Assembly (NCBI GenBank): GCA_017451975.1
Contig: JAFTNI010000089.1
Location: forward strand, 1-29,377
Length of the DNA stretch: 29,377 bases
Origin: Clostridia bacterium
GTDB lineage: Bacteria > Bacillota > Clostridia > Oscillospirales > CAG-272
Direction: 5' to 3'
Shown here: in pieces, positions 1-7,587 of the stretch
Layout of the letters: each line of letters opens with the position of its first letter
Numbering within the stretch: position 1 is the first letter of the stretch
The notes under the pieces: generated by a model
What the model was told of the DNA's origin: nothing
Seen by the model: only the letters and a program-made list of their open reading frames with translations
Database searches by the model: none
Translations under genes and position numbers: made by a program

Positions 1-1
1 C

Positions 2-160
2 CCCTTGCTCATGTTCTTCTACGACCTTGTGCCGTATTCCTTCTGGTATATGTTCCTTTGCATACCCGTGGCGGTGGTTTACCTTTCCGCGCTTTACGGA
101 ATATATGGAATTTACAGGGTTCTGCGCTACGGCAAAGAAGAAAAAAAGAAACGCTCGTAA
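2..160 (+). CDS. C-terminal end of a membrane protein (partial)
   Basis: The frame starting at base 2 is open from the window edge to a TAA at 158-160, giving the last 52 residues of a protein that begins outside the window. The visible part holds a strongly hydrophobic, aromatic-rich stretch (about residues 10-36, with FWYMFLCIPVAVVYL) and a basic cytoplasmic-type tail ending KEEKKKRS. This is the usual look of the last transmembrane helix of a polytopic membrane protein. It is followed within 15 bases by a hairpin terminator and converges on the next gene. The family cannot be named from so little sequence. Confidence 0.6.
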   Translation, partial: PLLMFFYDLVPYSFWYMFLCIPVAVVYLSALYGIYGIYRVLRYGKEEKKKRS

Positions 161-172
161 GTTAATTTACAT

Positions 173-207
173 AAAAAGATGCAACCGTTTTCGGCTGCAT
201 CTTTTTT
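173..207. terminator. Bidirectional intrinsic terminator
   Basis: A 10-bp stem (GATGCAACCG against CGGCTGCATC, one A-C mismatch) with a TTTT loop is flanked by an A run on the left and a T run on the right. It sits between the converging genes ending at 160 and 209 and can serve both. Confidence 0.8.
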
Positions 208-208
208 A

Positions 209-736
209 TTATCCTGCGTAATTTTTTGCTATAGTGTCGTGTTCCTCGATATAATCGGCTATGGTATCCATAATTATATCGAAATTGCGTTTTTCCTTTT
301 CGGAAATGTTGCCGTCGGCAGACATAATCGTGTGGCCTATAACCCTGTAAAGCGCCATTACGTTGCTGAGAACCGAGCTTTCAAACCTTGCTCCGCGAGC
401 CATGGCGTTTATTTCCGCACGGCTGAGAACCTTGAATATAAACGGAGGCTCGGATTGAAAATCAAGGGAAGCGATTTTTCTTTTGTCAATCTGGTGTAAA
501 TGATCGCCGTCGGAGCCTGTTATAGACTTATATGCATCGATTTCTTCTTCTGAAACAGTGCCGTCTGATATGGAAAGGTACATTATAAAATCTTCTATAT
601 CGTTCTGCAGAATATCGCGCAAGGTAAGCTTAACGTTATCGGGCTTGTTCCACCAACCTTTTGCGTCGATAGTATCACATATATCGGCTATTCTATCAAA
701 ATACTCTCTCGAGTGCATCATATCTTTATCATTCAT
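209..736 (-). CDS. TerB-like two-repeat protein
   Basis: This is a 175-residue soluble protein with no signal peptide or membrane segment. It has two similar acidic helical units, one around residues 50-70 (ISDGTVSEEEIDAYK) and one around residues 138-156 (SADGNISEKEKRNFD). The DG-x-(I/V)-S-x-x-E pattern after a hydrophobic helix is characteristic of the TerB/tellurite-resistance-like helical fold. Function in that group is poorly defined, and tellurite resistance should not be assumed. The ATG at 736 is preceded by a G-rich ribosome site (AAGGGGG) and by a consensus promoter at 792-820, so the gene appears to be a single transcription unit ended by the terminator at 173-207. The fold assignment rests on the repeat motif alone. 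Confidence 0.6.
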   Translation of the reverse strand: MNDKDMMHSREYFDRIADICDTIDAKGWWNKPDNVKLTLRDILQNDIEDFIMYLSISDGTVSEEEIDAYKSITGSDGDHLHQIDKRKIASLDFQSEPPFIFKVLSRAEINAMARGARFESSVLSNVMALYRVIGHTIMSADGNISEKEKRNFDIIMDTIADYIEEHDTIAKNYAG

Positions 737-791
737 AAAAAAACCCCCTTAACGTATTATAATTCATATATATTATATTAATTCTATATTC

Positions 792-820
792 ATTATATCA
801 CAGTATGAGTTGATTGTCAA
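792..820 (-). promoter_or_regulatory. Sigma-A promoter of the TerB-like gene
   Basis: On the minus strand TTGACA (815-820), a 17-base spacer and TATAAT (792-797) match the consensus exactly. The start codon is about 55 bases downstream. Confidence 0.8.
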
Positions 821-872
821 CTTTATAGGAATTAATTTACAAATCGTTTTCGGAATCGGGCGCTTTTTTCGT

Positions 873-2045
873 CTATATTCCCCAAAGGAAAATGCCATTA
901 TGCGCCTCTGCATTTTTGAGCCAAGCTATGATTCCGCCGCTATAGGAGGGCGCATCTTTTTCTATTGCGGCGAGTATTTCCGCGGTTTGCTCGGGCGTAT
1001 AATAGTTTACGCCGTCGAAGCGGAATTCTGCCGCGCCCTCTTTCGAATCAGGTTTTTTGAAATAGGGAAGATAGTGCTTGGAAAATCGCACGTCGTCGTC
1101 CATGTGGAAAACGAGGGAATCTTTATTGAAGCGGGTGAGGTCTGCTTCCGCATATTTTTCCGTGGGAAGCTCCTTTATATGGGGAATATCCTTTATATAA
1201 GGCAAGCCTTTTATATCGGAAGGAGTTTTTATTGTTGCGGCCTTCGATTTGCAGTAAGCAAGCTCGTAGTAAGCAGAGGAGCCCGCCTTTTTTCTTTCTG
1301 CGGGGAGGAAAATGCCGCTTTCGGTGTAGCGCAAAAGCTTATCTATAAATATTTTTGCATATACCGCGAGCAAAAATTTCGTTTCGCCGCAGGTAAGCTC
1401 GGCGGCGGGCTTGCCCTTGTAAAGCTTGAAAGCAAGCTTGAATTCGCCCGATTTGAAGGTGTAACAGCCCATATCGTGCTCTTTTAAGTTGACAGTGCTG
1501 AAAAAATCGCTTATAATACGAATTTCTCCTTCAAATTCAAAAATACGTACGTCTTTCATTTTGAATTTTGCATCGGTGCAATCGTAACATTTTGTCACTA
1601 TATTCGGGGTCTGAAAGCCGTAATATTCCTTTATGTTTTCGCAATCCTTTTCGGCAAGCTCGCGCGCGTGCGCACGGCGCGCTTTGGCTGTTTCTTTTGC
1701 CGTTTTCTCCTGTATCTTCCATATGGGGGAGGATGCTACCAAGCCTGCTATGCAGGCGAGCACGATAGAGGAGAGAATGAGCATAAGCTTCAGCACCGCT
1801 TCGAAAATAGCGAGCAGTGCGTTCAAAATAAGGATGCTGATTTTGGGGAAGCAAATGTACGAAATCAGCGAGCTGAGCAGCGCGAAAGCGGCAAACCCCG
1901 CGGCAAACATAACCACCATGGCGAGAATGCCAAAGAGCTTTTCCTTGCGCACAAGCTTTTTCTGTTGCTCTTCAAAAGCCGCAAGCTCGGCTTTGTAGGC
2001 TTCGTTTTCGTTTTCGTTTGTGTAAGGATATTTGAAATAACGCAT
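873..2045 (-). CDS. Hypothetical membrane protein, 390 aa
   Basis: I do not recognise the family. A short charged N-terminus (about 36 residues, rich in E and K) is followed by hydrophobic segments at about 37-62 and 66-108, i.e. two or three membrane helices. A basic helix (KTAKETAKARRAHARELAEK) then leads into a roughly 260-residue soluble domain without recognisable catalytic motifs. That domain contains aromatic and acidic strands (IFEFEGEIRIISDFFSTV) and paired cysteines near KCYDC. The start at 2045 has AGGTG about 6 bases upstream. It lies 37 bases after the GDPD gene and may be co-transcribed with it. Length and topology suggest a membrane-anchored sensor or scaffold, but that is inference. 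Confidence 0.55.
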   Translation of the reverse strand: MRYFKYPYTNENENEAYKAELAAFEEQQKKLVRKEKLFGILAMVVMFAAGFAAFALLSSLISYICFPKISILILNALLAIFEAVLKLMLILSSIVLACIAGLVASSPIWKIQEKTAKETAKARRAHARELAEKDCENIKEYYGFQTPNIVTKCYDCTDAKFKMKDVRIFEFEGEIRIISDFFSTVNLKEHDMGCYTFKSGEFKLAFKLYKGKPAAELTCGETKFLLAVYAKIFIDKLLRYTESGIFLPAERKKAGSSAYYELAYCKSKAATIKTPSDIKGLPYIKDIPHIKELPTEKYAEADLTRFNKDSLVFHMDDDVRFSKHYLPYFKKPDSKEGAAEFRFDGVNYYTPEQTAEILAAIEKDAPSYSGGIIAWLKNAEAHNGIFLWGI

Positions 2046-2082
2046 ATGTCACCTATCATCTATGTAAATATATTGCGGAATT

Positions 2083-3102
2083 TTATTTGTATTCTTCCAG
2101 AACTTCCTTCAGAAGCTTGGGGTTATCTGTCATAATACAGTCGCAGCCAAGCTCTATAAGCTCGCGCATTTCTTCGGGGTCATTGATAGTCCAGTATTGA
2201 ACGGCAATGTTCCTTCTGTGCGCTCTGTCTATAAGACCTTTGTTATTGAGGTATATTTCCACACCGAGGTCGTAGCTTGTGGGTATCTGGAGGCAAGCGA
2301 AATCGCTATTATCGAAAATATTTACGCCGAGGTACTGTGTAAGCACGAATTTTGCCGCCGTGCCCGTGGGTGCGCCGCGAAGCAGCTCGGGGTATTTTTC
2401 CTTGAGCTCCGTTTCGATTTCATCGTTGAACGTGCCTATAACTATCTGGTCTTTATATTCGGGGTATTTATTGAGCGTATTGTAAAGGATTTCGCAGGCT
2501 TTTCTGCCGTCGTCGCCGCCGTTTTTGATTTCAACTATGAAAAGCAGCTCGGGGTGGCTTTCGTAGAATTCCTCGAAAAGCTTATCTACCGTTGCTATCT
2601 GCAGGCCCTCCGCGGCGATATCTTCAACGTCTTTGTAAATTCTTTCGCCGTTTTCATCTTTGAAATAGTAGCCGAAGTTATATTGCTCCAGCTCTGCAAG
2701 CGTCATATCCTTTATATAGTGGCGGTTTTCCTTATCGTCGCAAAGCTCTTCCACTTCGTCGAGCGAAAGGTCGCCGTTTATGTTGCAGGTTTCGTCTATG
2801 TAGGAGTCGTGGTTGTAAACGAGGTAGCCGTCCTTCGTAAGGTAAAGGTCGCTTTCGATTATGTCAACGCCTATTGTCTTTACCGCTTCGCGGAAAGCAA
2901 GCATGGTATTTTCGGGGTTATTGTCGCTTCCGCCGCGGTGCGCCGCTATCATGGGAAGCTTACCCTTGCCGACTATGAAGGGGTTTTCCGAAACGTTTTT
3001 CTTCGGGGGAATTACGTTTATAACGACCATAAATAAAACTATGGCCGCGAGAATGATTCCGAGAGTTTTCAGCACTCTGTGCTTTTTCTTTGTCTTTTCC
3101 AT
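2083..3102 (-). CDS. Membrane-anchored glycerophosphodiester phosphodiesterase (copy 1)
   Basis: GDPD-family enzyme hydrolysing glycerophosphodiesters to glycerol-3-phosphate and an alcohol. A basic N-terminus and one helix at about residues 12-31 anchor it, so the catalytic domain probably faces outside. Family motifs are all present: AAHRGG (catalytic His55, Arg56), PENT (Glu64), IIESD (metal ligands Glu83 and Asp85), NHD (His98), IVEIKNG, and the C-terminal VQYWTINDPEEM and DCIMTDNP blocks. The 339-residue length fits an anchored GDPD. The ATG at 3102 has AAAGGAG upstream. It is a close paralogue of the next gene and shares its promoter layout. The substrate (teichoic acid or phospholipid head groups) cannot be told from the sequence. 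Confidence 0.92.
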   Translation of the reverse strand: MEKTKKKHRVLKTLGIILAAIVLFMVVINVIPPKKNVSENPFIVGKGKLPMIAAHRGGSDNNPENTMLAFREAVKTIGVDIIESDLYLTKDGYLVYNHDSYIDETCNINGDLSLDEVEELCDDKENRHYIKDMTLAELEQYNFGYYFKDENGERIYKDVEDIAAEGLQIATVDKLFEEFYESHPELLFIVEIKNGGDDGRKACEILYNTLNKYPEYKDQIVIGTFNDEIETELKEKYPELLRGAPTGTAAKFVLTQYLGVNIFDNSDFACLQIPTSYDLGVEIYLNNKGLIDRAHRRNIAVQYWTINDPEEMRELIELGCDCIMTDNPKLLKEVLEEYK

Positions 3103-3151
3103 TTTCGGGGTCTCCTTTAAATTTATTTATTTTTACTTGCCTAACATTAAT

Positions 3152-3180
3152 ATTTTACCACAAAATGCTTGGAATGTATA
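3152..3180 (-). promoter_or_regulatory. Promoter of GDPD copy 1
   Basis: On the minus strand TATACA (3175-3180), 17 bases, TAAAAT (3152-3157). The same hexamers, the same spacing and the flanking GGTAAAATAT recur before GDPD copy 2. Confidence 0.6.
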
Positions 3181-3222
3181 TAGTTTTACTGCAAAAAAGC
3201 GCGAAAAAATGCCGCTTACAAC

Positions 3223-3249
3223 AAAAAAATGGCGCTTTCGCGCCATTTT
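3223..3249 (-). terminator. Terminator after GDPD copy 2
   Basis: A 7-bp core stem ATGGCGC/GCGCCAT, extended by A-T pairs, with a TTTC/GAAA loop. On the minus strand it is followed by a run of seven T. It lies just after the TAA of the gene ending at 3254. Confidence 0.85.
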
Positions 3250-3253
3250 CGGG

Positions 3254-4294
3254 TTATTCATATTCTTTCAGTATCTGGTTTATAAGCTCAAGGTCGTCTG
3301 TTATAATGCAGTCGCAGCCTATTTCTATAAGCTTGCGCATTTCCTCGGGCTTGTTTATTGTCCAGTATTGCACCGCAACATTGTTCCTGTGGGCTTTATC
3401 TATAAACTCTTTGTTATCGAGTTGTATCATCGCTACCCCTGTATCGTAGAAAATGGGCACTTGCAGGCAGGTGAAATCGCCTTCATAGAGGAAATCTATG
3501 CCGAAATCCTTGGAAAGCACGAAATTTCTTGCAGATGCGGTTGCCGCGCTGCGCATAAGCTCGGGGCAGGTGAAGCGAAGCTCGGCTTCAATTGCATCCT
3601 GAAACGTGGAAACAAGCACGCGGTTTTTATACTCCGGGAATTTTTCGAAAACTTCCTTCAGCGCCGCGCAAGCTCTTTTGCCTTGCTCGCCGCCGTTTTT
3701 AAGCTCAACGGAGAAGAGAAGGTTGGGGTGGCTTTCGCGGAATTCCGCAAAAAGCTGGTCGAGCGTTATTATCTGCAAGCCCTCTGCTTCTATATCATTC
3801 ACGTTTTCATAAAGCCTTTTTCCGCTTTTATCTCTGAAGAAATAGCCGAAATTATATTTTTTAAGCTGTGCAAGCGTCATATCTGCGACATAGTGGCGGT
3901 AAAGCTCCTTGTTTTCAGATTTACTGCAGCGGCGGTGTACCTCTTTAAGCGGCATATTGCCGTTTACGTTGCACTTTTCATCGATATAAGGGTCGTGCGT
4001 GCAAACGAGGTGGCCGTCTTTCGTTATATAAACGTCGGTTTCGATAATATCTACGTTGTATTTATAAACCGCATCGCGGAAAGCGCGCATGGTGTTTTCG
4101 GGGTTTTCAAGCGAGCCACCGCGGTGAGCCGCCACAAGGGGGCGTTCACCTTTTTCAACAATGAAAGGGTTTTTCGGGCGCGTTGCCTGTACGACGACCA
4201 TAAAAGAAATCAATGCCGTGAACGTGCAAGCGAGCGTTGCGGCGGTTATCTTTAAAAATTTCAGCACTTTTGGCTTCTTTCTCTGGTTAGTCAT
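3254..4294 (-). CDS. Membrane-anchored glycerophosphodiester phosphodiesterase (copy 2)
   Basis: A second GDPD of 346 residues in tandem with copy 1. It has the same plan: basic N-terminus, one membrane helix at about residues 15-36, then the TIM-barrel GDPD domain. AAHRGG (His57), PENT (Glu65), IIETD (Glu85, Asp87), THD (His100), VELKNG, VQYWTINKPEEM and DCIITDD are all visible, so it should be active. The two proteins align along their whole length but differ in much of the loop sequence, so the duplication is not recent. The ATG at 4294 is preceded by AAGGAGGG. Own promoter (4338-4366) and own terminator (3223-3249) make it an independent unit. Confidence 0.92.
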   Translation of the reverse strand: MTNQRKKPKVLKFLKITAATLACTFTALISFMVVVQATRPKNPFIVEKGERPLVAAHRGGSLENPENTMRAFRDAVYKYNVDIIETDVYITKDGHLVCTHDPYIDEKCNVNGNMPLKEVHRRCSKSENKELYRHYVADMTLAQLKKYNFGYFFRDKSGKRLYENVNDIEAEGLQIITLDQLFAEFRESHPNLLFSVELKNGGEQGKRACAALKEVFEKFPEYKNRVLVSTFQDAIEAELRFTCPELMRSAATASARNFVLSKDFGIDFLYEGDFTCLQVPIFYDTGVAMIQLDNKEFIDKAHRNNVAVQYWTINKPEEMRKLIEIGCDCIITDDLELINQILKEYE

Positions 4295-4337
4295 ATTAAA
4301 TCCCTCCTTGGATAATACTATTGCCTTTTACAAGTAT

Positions 4338-4366
4338 ATTTTACCATAAAACATATTGCTTGTATA
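4338..4366 (-). promoter_or_regulatory. Promoter of GDPD copy 2
   Basis: On the minus strand TATACA (4361-4366), 17 bases, TAAAAT (4338-4343), preceded by ACTA and followed by ATAT exactly as in the copy 1 promoter. The 140 bases further upstream to the kinase gene hold nothing I recognise. Confidence 0.6.
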
Positions 4367-4507
4367 TAGTATTTTTGTACAGTTTTAAAAGTTTACGATT
4401 TGTTAAAAATTTAACCGCAGGAGTGCTTTTTATAATTGACTAAGCGAATTATAATTTTCTAATATAAGGAAATATATGCCCGTACAGTGCAGTTTTATGC
4501 GCGAAAT

Positions 4508-5284
4508 TCAGCCGAAAATTTCTGCCGCGGCGACTAGGCTGAGCTTTTCTTTTATAAGCTTATCTCTGCCGTAAGCATCGAAAAAACGCTCGCGGTATGC
4601 ATCTGTTCCAAGGTTGAAGGCGAGTGTCCACGCGCCCCAGAAAAGGTCAACGTGCCTATCGCCCACGCCGCCGTTTCCTATGTCTATAAAGCCCGTAAAG
4701 CGCCAATCTTCAAGCATGACGTTTGGCAGGCAATAATCGCCGTGGAGCAGAACCTCGTTTTGTAGCATATGCGCGTTTTTTTGCAAAAAATCCCAAGCCT
4801 CGCCCGCCGTTTTGAATTCGGGCGCGTAGGAAAGGTCATACAGCCCTTTTTTGAAGTTTTCTGCCGCCGTGGCAAGGTAGCGCGCGGTGTGGTCTTGCAC
4901 GGGGCAGCCCGAAAAATCTGTTTCGTGAAGCCCGCGCAAAAGCGACGCGCTCAGCTCGGAAAGCTTTTTCGGCTCGTCGAGATATTTTCGCAAGGTCATA
5001 TCTTCGCCCCTCACGCGCGCAGTAAGCATAAAATCGCGCTCTGCGGAAATATAGGCGAGTACCTCGGGTGCCAGCCCCTTTCCGTGGAAATACCGCGCAA
5101 GCTCTTGCTCGCGCTTCAGCGCGCCGCGTGCGGCGGTTTTTAAATAGTAGCCGCCGTCTTTATCTATAAAATAAACTCGCGCCTCAGGCGAGGAGCTGCT
5201 GTCATACAAAGCAGCGCCCGAAAGAAAGCATGAAAGCTCCGCAGGGAAAAGTGAGTGGGGTGGCGTTATCGGCGTTCGTTTCAT
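4508..5284 (-). CDS. APH(3')-family aminoglycoside phosphotransferase-like kinase
   Basis: A 258-residue small-molecule kinase of the APH(3') family. Visible motifs are a nucleotide-binding Lys in YYLKTA (Lys49), the catalytic loop HGDYCLPN (Asp183, Asn188), the metal-binding FIDIGNGGVGDRHVD (Asp201, matching the FIDxGxxGxxDR pattern of APH(3')), and a C-terminal YGRDK...AAEIFG resembling the family's YGid...LdEFF end. All expected catalytic residues are present. It overlaps the preceding gene by ATGA (4 bases) and is therefore translationally coupled to the acetyltransferase-PHP fusion. AAAAGGAGG precedes the start. The family phosphorylates kanamycin-type aminoglycosides, but divergent chromosomal members may use other substrates, so resistance is not shown by sequence. 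Confidence 0.8.
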   Translation of the reverse strand: MKRTPITPPHSLFPAELSCFLSGAALYDSSSSPEARVYFIDKDGGYYLKTAARGALKREQELARYFHGKGLAPEVLAYISAERDFMLTARVRGEDMTLRKYLDEPKKLSELSASLLRGLHETDFSGCPVQDHTARYLATAAENFKKGLYDLSYAPEFKTAGEAWDFLQKNAHMLQNEVLLHGDYCLPNVMLEDWRFTGFIDIGNGGVGDRHVDLFWGAWTLAFNLGTDAYRERFFDAYGRDKLIKEKLSLVAAAEIFG

Positions 5285-6753
5285 TTTGCCTCCTTTTGCA
5301 GTGCTTCAAAAAGCTCCATGGGCACGGCGAGGTTTCCCATGCCCTTGCCGAGCGCTATTTCTGGCTTGCCCGCACCGTGAAAATCGCTTCCGCCGCTTTG
5401 CAAAAGCCCGAATTCGTGCGCTATATCGCGCGCTTTTTCTGCTTGCTCTTCGGTGTATTTGGAGTATACCGTTTCCATGGCGCAAAGCCCGTGCACCTTT
5501 GCTTCGGGCAAAAACGCGCGCAAATCTTCCTCGCTTTTAAAGCTTAAAAACGGGTGCGCCAGCACGGAAACCGCGCCGATTTCCCGCAAGAAATCCAGCA
5601 CCTCGAAAACGGGCAGGTGCGGCGGTTCCTCGTAAAAGCCGCCGTTCTTGGAAAGCAGGCTTTCAAACGCTTCGTTTATAGAGCTTACGTAGCCCTTTTC
5701 CATAAGCGCTTTGGCGAAGTTCACGCGGTTTACGTTGCCGCGCGGTGTTTGGGCGCGTATTTCCTCGTAGTCTACCTCATAGCCTGCCGCGCAGAGGCGC
5801 TCGGTGAGCATGGCGTGGCATTTCGCCTTATATTCGCGCATACGGAGCGCAAGGGTTCGCGCCGCCTCGTAATGCTCGGGCTTTATGAAAAGCCCGACGA
5901 TGTGAAGCTCGGTTTTCCCGTAATCGGTGGAAAATTCTATGCCCGGCACGGCGGTTATACCCGCCTTTTCTGCCGCCGCGCAGAACTCGGGCAAGCCCGA
6001 GGGCGTGTTGTGGTCGGTAAGCGCAACGGCGCAAAGCCCACGGCGCTTTGCCTCTGCCACGAGCTCTGTGGGCGTAAAGCTGCCATCGGAAAACGCGGAG
6101 TGCGTGTGCAGGTCGCAAAGGCGCGGCATAGCCGCGGCGATATCCGGCGCGGCATAATCTATCTTACGGTTTTTGAAGTAAAATTCGCGGTCTTTTTCAC
6201 CGATCTCTCGAATAACTCGGCACGGGTTGCCAACGGCAACTACTCCTGCGGGTATATCTTTCGTTACAACGCTTCCTGCGCCGATAACCGTACCATCGCC
6301 GATGGTGACACCGGGCAGGACGAGCACGCCCGCACCGAGCCAGCAGTTTTTGCCTATATGCACGGGCGCATTATACTGAAATCCTTTTTCGCGAAGCACG
6401 GGTAAGACGGGGTGCCCTGCCGTGGCAAGCACGACGTTTGGCGCGAACATCGTGCCGTCGCCAACGTAGATGTGCGTGTCATCCACGAGCGTGAGGTTGA
6501 AATTGGCATATACGTTTTTGCCGAAGTGGCAGTGCCTGCCGCCCCAGTTTGAGTGAAGCGGCGGCTCTATATAGCAGCCCTCGCCTATTTCCGCGAACAT
6601 TTCGCGAAGCAGGGCTTCGCGTTTTTCGCTCTCCGTGGGGCGCGTGGCGTTAAAATCGTAAAGCTTATCAAGGCATAGCGTTTGCTCTGCCATTATTTCT
6701 GCATCGCCCGGCAGGTAAAGCTCGCAGGCGTGCATTTTTTCTTTTTGTGACAT
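5281..6753 (-). CDS. Fusion: maltose/galactoside O-acetyltransferase domain + PHP phosphoesterase
   Basis: One 490-residue open frame joins two normally separate enzymes. Residues 1-203 are a Maa/LacA-type hexapeptide acetyltransferase: an N-terminal helical cap (DFNATRPTESEKREALLREM), left-handed beta-helix hexapeptides (VHIGKNCWLGAGVLVLPGVT, IGDGTVIGAGSVV) and the catalytic His of TAGHPV (His114). Residues 209-490 are a PHP domain with DLHTHSAFSDGS (His215, His217), LTDHNT (Asp247, His248), PGIEF (Glu273), LAHP (His400) and GGSDFHG (Asp457, His459), the motif set of YciV/RNase AM-type nucleases and phosphoesterases. Met209 at 6127-6129 opens the PHP part but has no ribosome site before it, supporting a real fusion. 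Start at 6753 after AAAGGAG. Middle gene of a three-gene operon. Confidence 0.85.
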   Translation of the reverse strand: MSQKEKMHACELYLPGDAEIMAEQTLCLDKLYDFNATRPTESEKREALLREMFAEIGEGCYIEPPLHSNWGGRHCHFGKNVYANFNLTLVDDTHIYVGDGTMFAPNVVLATAGHPVLPVLREKGFQYNAPVHIGKNCWLGAGVLVLPGVTIGDGTVIGAGSVVTKDIPAGVVAVGNPCRVIREIGEKDREFYFKNRKIDYAAPDIAAAMPRLCDLHTHSAFSDGSFTPTELVAEAKRRGLCAVALTDHNTPSGLPEFCAAAEKAGITAVPGIEFSTDYGKTELHIVGLFIKPEHYEAARTLALRMREYKAKCHAMLTERLCAAGYEVDYEEIRAQTPRGNVNRVNFAKALMEKGYVSSINEAFESLLSKNGGFYEEPPHLPVFEVLDFLREIGAVSVLAHPFLSFKSEEDLRAFLPEAKVHGLCAMETVYSKYTEEQAEKARDIAHEFGLLQSGGSDFHGAGKPEIALGKGMGNLAVPMELFEALQKEAK

Positions 6754-6779
6754 AAGTTTTCTCCTTTGGCTTAATTGCG

Positions 6780-7343
6780 TTATTGAAAAACGATCCCCTC
6801 TGCTTCAAGGCGGAGCTCGTAGAACCGGCGCGCCCATGCGGGCAACTTTTCGGCTTCTTCGCGGATTTTTATAAGCGTTCTTTTGCCTACGCGCCTATCC
6901 ATAAAAGCGAACACACGAAAAAGATAATTTTCGCTGTGGAGAGCCTCTGTGATATCCGTGTTTACGTAGGTGGAGGCGGAATATATAAAATCCGTTTCGC
7001 AAAGCGTGCCCTCCGGCATCCATTTTTCTTTCGTCAGAATTTCGCGCGCTTCAAGCCATACGCGGCGCGAAGCCTTGTCATCTTCAAGTGCGGAGGGGTG
7101 GGGCGGCATTTTTTTATATTGCTCGCAGAGGTCATACGTTTGCTCTGCGAGAACTATCCAATCACAGGTGAGCATCTCCTTTTTGTCAAGGCTTATGCTT
7201 GCTCTGCCGTAGTGGTCGTGCGCCCTGCGATAAGCTGTGTAAAAATATGAAATTCTGCCCTTGAGGCTATCGCAGAGCAGGGCTTCAAGCTGATTTTTCA
7301 GCCCGCCCCAGGATTTATAATTATTTTTTTCGATAAAAATCAT
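6780..7343 (-). CDS. SF0329-like family protein
   Basis: A 187-residue soluble protein. The N-terminal pattern W-x-x-L-(x)n-C-DSLKGRISYF-x-T-x-YR-x-AHD-x-x-GRA-x-I-x-x-DKKE resembles the SF0329 family of uncharacterised bacterial proteins as I remember it. The C-terminal half is helical (ALHSENYLFRVFAFMDRRVGKRTL) and ends with a short tail. No catalytic motif is obvious. The ATG at 7343 follows TGAGGAG. It is the first gene of an operon with the fusion enzyme (26-base gap) and the APH-like kinase. The family name comes from motif memory and is moderate in certainty. Confidence 0.6.
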   Translation of the reverse strand: MIFIEKNNYKSWGGLKNQLEALLCDSLKGRISYFYTAYRRAHDHYGRASISLDKKEMLTCDWIVLAEQTYDLCEQYKKMPPHPSALEDDKASRRVWLEAREILTKEKWMPEGTLCETDFIYSASTYVNTDITEALHSENYLFRVFAFMDRRVGKRTLIKIREEAEKLPAWARRFYELRLEAEGIVFQ

Positions 7344-7389
7344 TTTTTCTCCTCATTCATAAGATATAATTCAGGGAATAGCTTTAAAC

Positions 7390-7530
7390 CTAAATCAATC
7401 CTAATTTGGATTTGATAATTTTATTAAATTTTCTTTTTTTTATCCTCAAAAATCCTTTTAATTCTTTTTCTCTTTCAATAGCACGTTTTGCATCGCGACA
7501 TGATTCAAAATAAACTAATAAACGAGAACA
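7390..7530 (-). pseudogene. GIY-YIG endonuclease remnant (C-terminal part)
   Basis: The minus frame ending with TAG at 7390-7392 reads C-S-R-L-L-V-Y-F-E-S, then RDAKRAIEREKELKGF and basic KKRKFNKIIKS before the stop. This matches the C-terminal half of small GIY-YIG (UvrC-like) nucleases, where LVYYE-x-A-IxREKQ(I/L)KG(W)-x-R-x-KK-x-x-LI is typical. The N-terminal GIY-YIG catalytic part is missing and is replaced by the dispersed repeat at 7541-7580. There is no start codon or ribosome site. I read it as a decayed nuclease gene broken by, or left behind with, the repeat. Confidence 0.7.
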
Positions 7531-7540
7531 AAGTACCCTC

Positions 7541-7580
7541 GCCGTGTCATTCTCGAGCGAAGCGAAGAATCTCGGCGCGG
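7541..7580. repeat. Dispersed repeat with GCCG/CGGC ends
   Basis: Around TCATTCTCGAGCGAAGCG and AGAATCTCGGC the sequence has GCCG...CGGC outer ends and an ATTCT...AGAAT inner pair. Similar attctGAGCGAAGcGAAGAATct motifs are recalled as scattered repeats in Firmicutes, often next to GIY-YIG nuclease genes, as here. Only one copy is in this window. Confidence 0.5.
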
Positions 7581-7587
7581 TATTGGC

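Noticed and set aside
2861..4255. Long plus-strand open frame (464 codons) opposite the two GDPD genes
   Set aside because: It has no ribosome site, low-complexity phenylalanine-rich sequence, and lies opposite well-conserved GDPD motifs. It is a mirror frame of the real genes.
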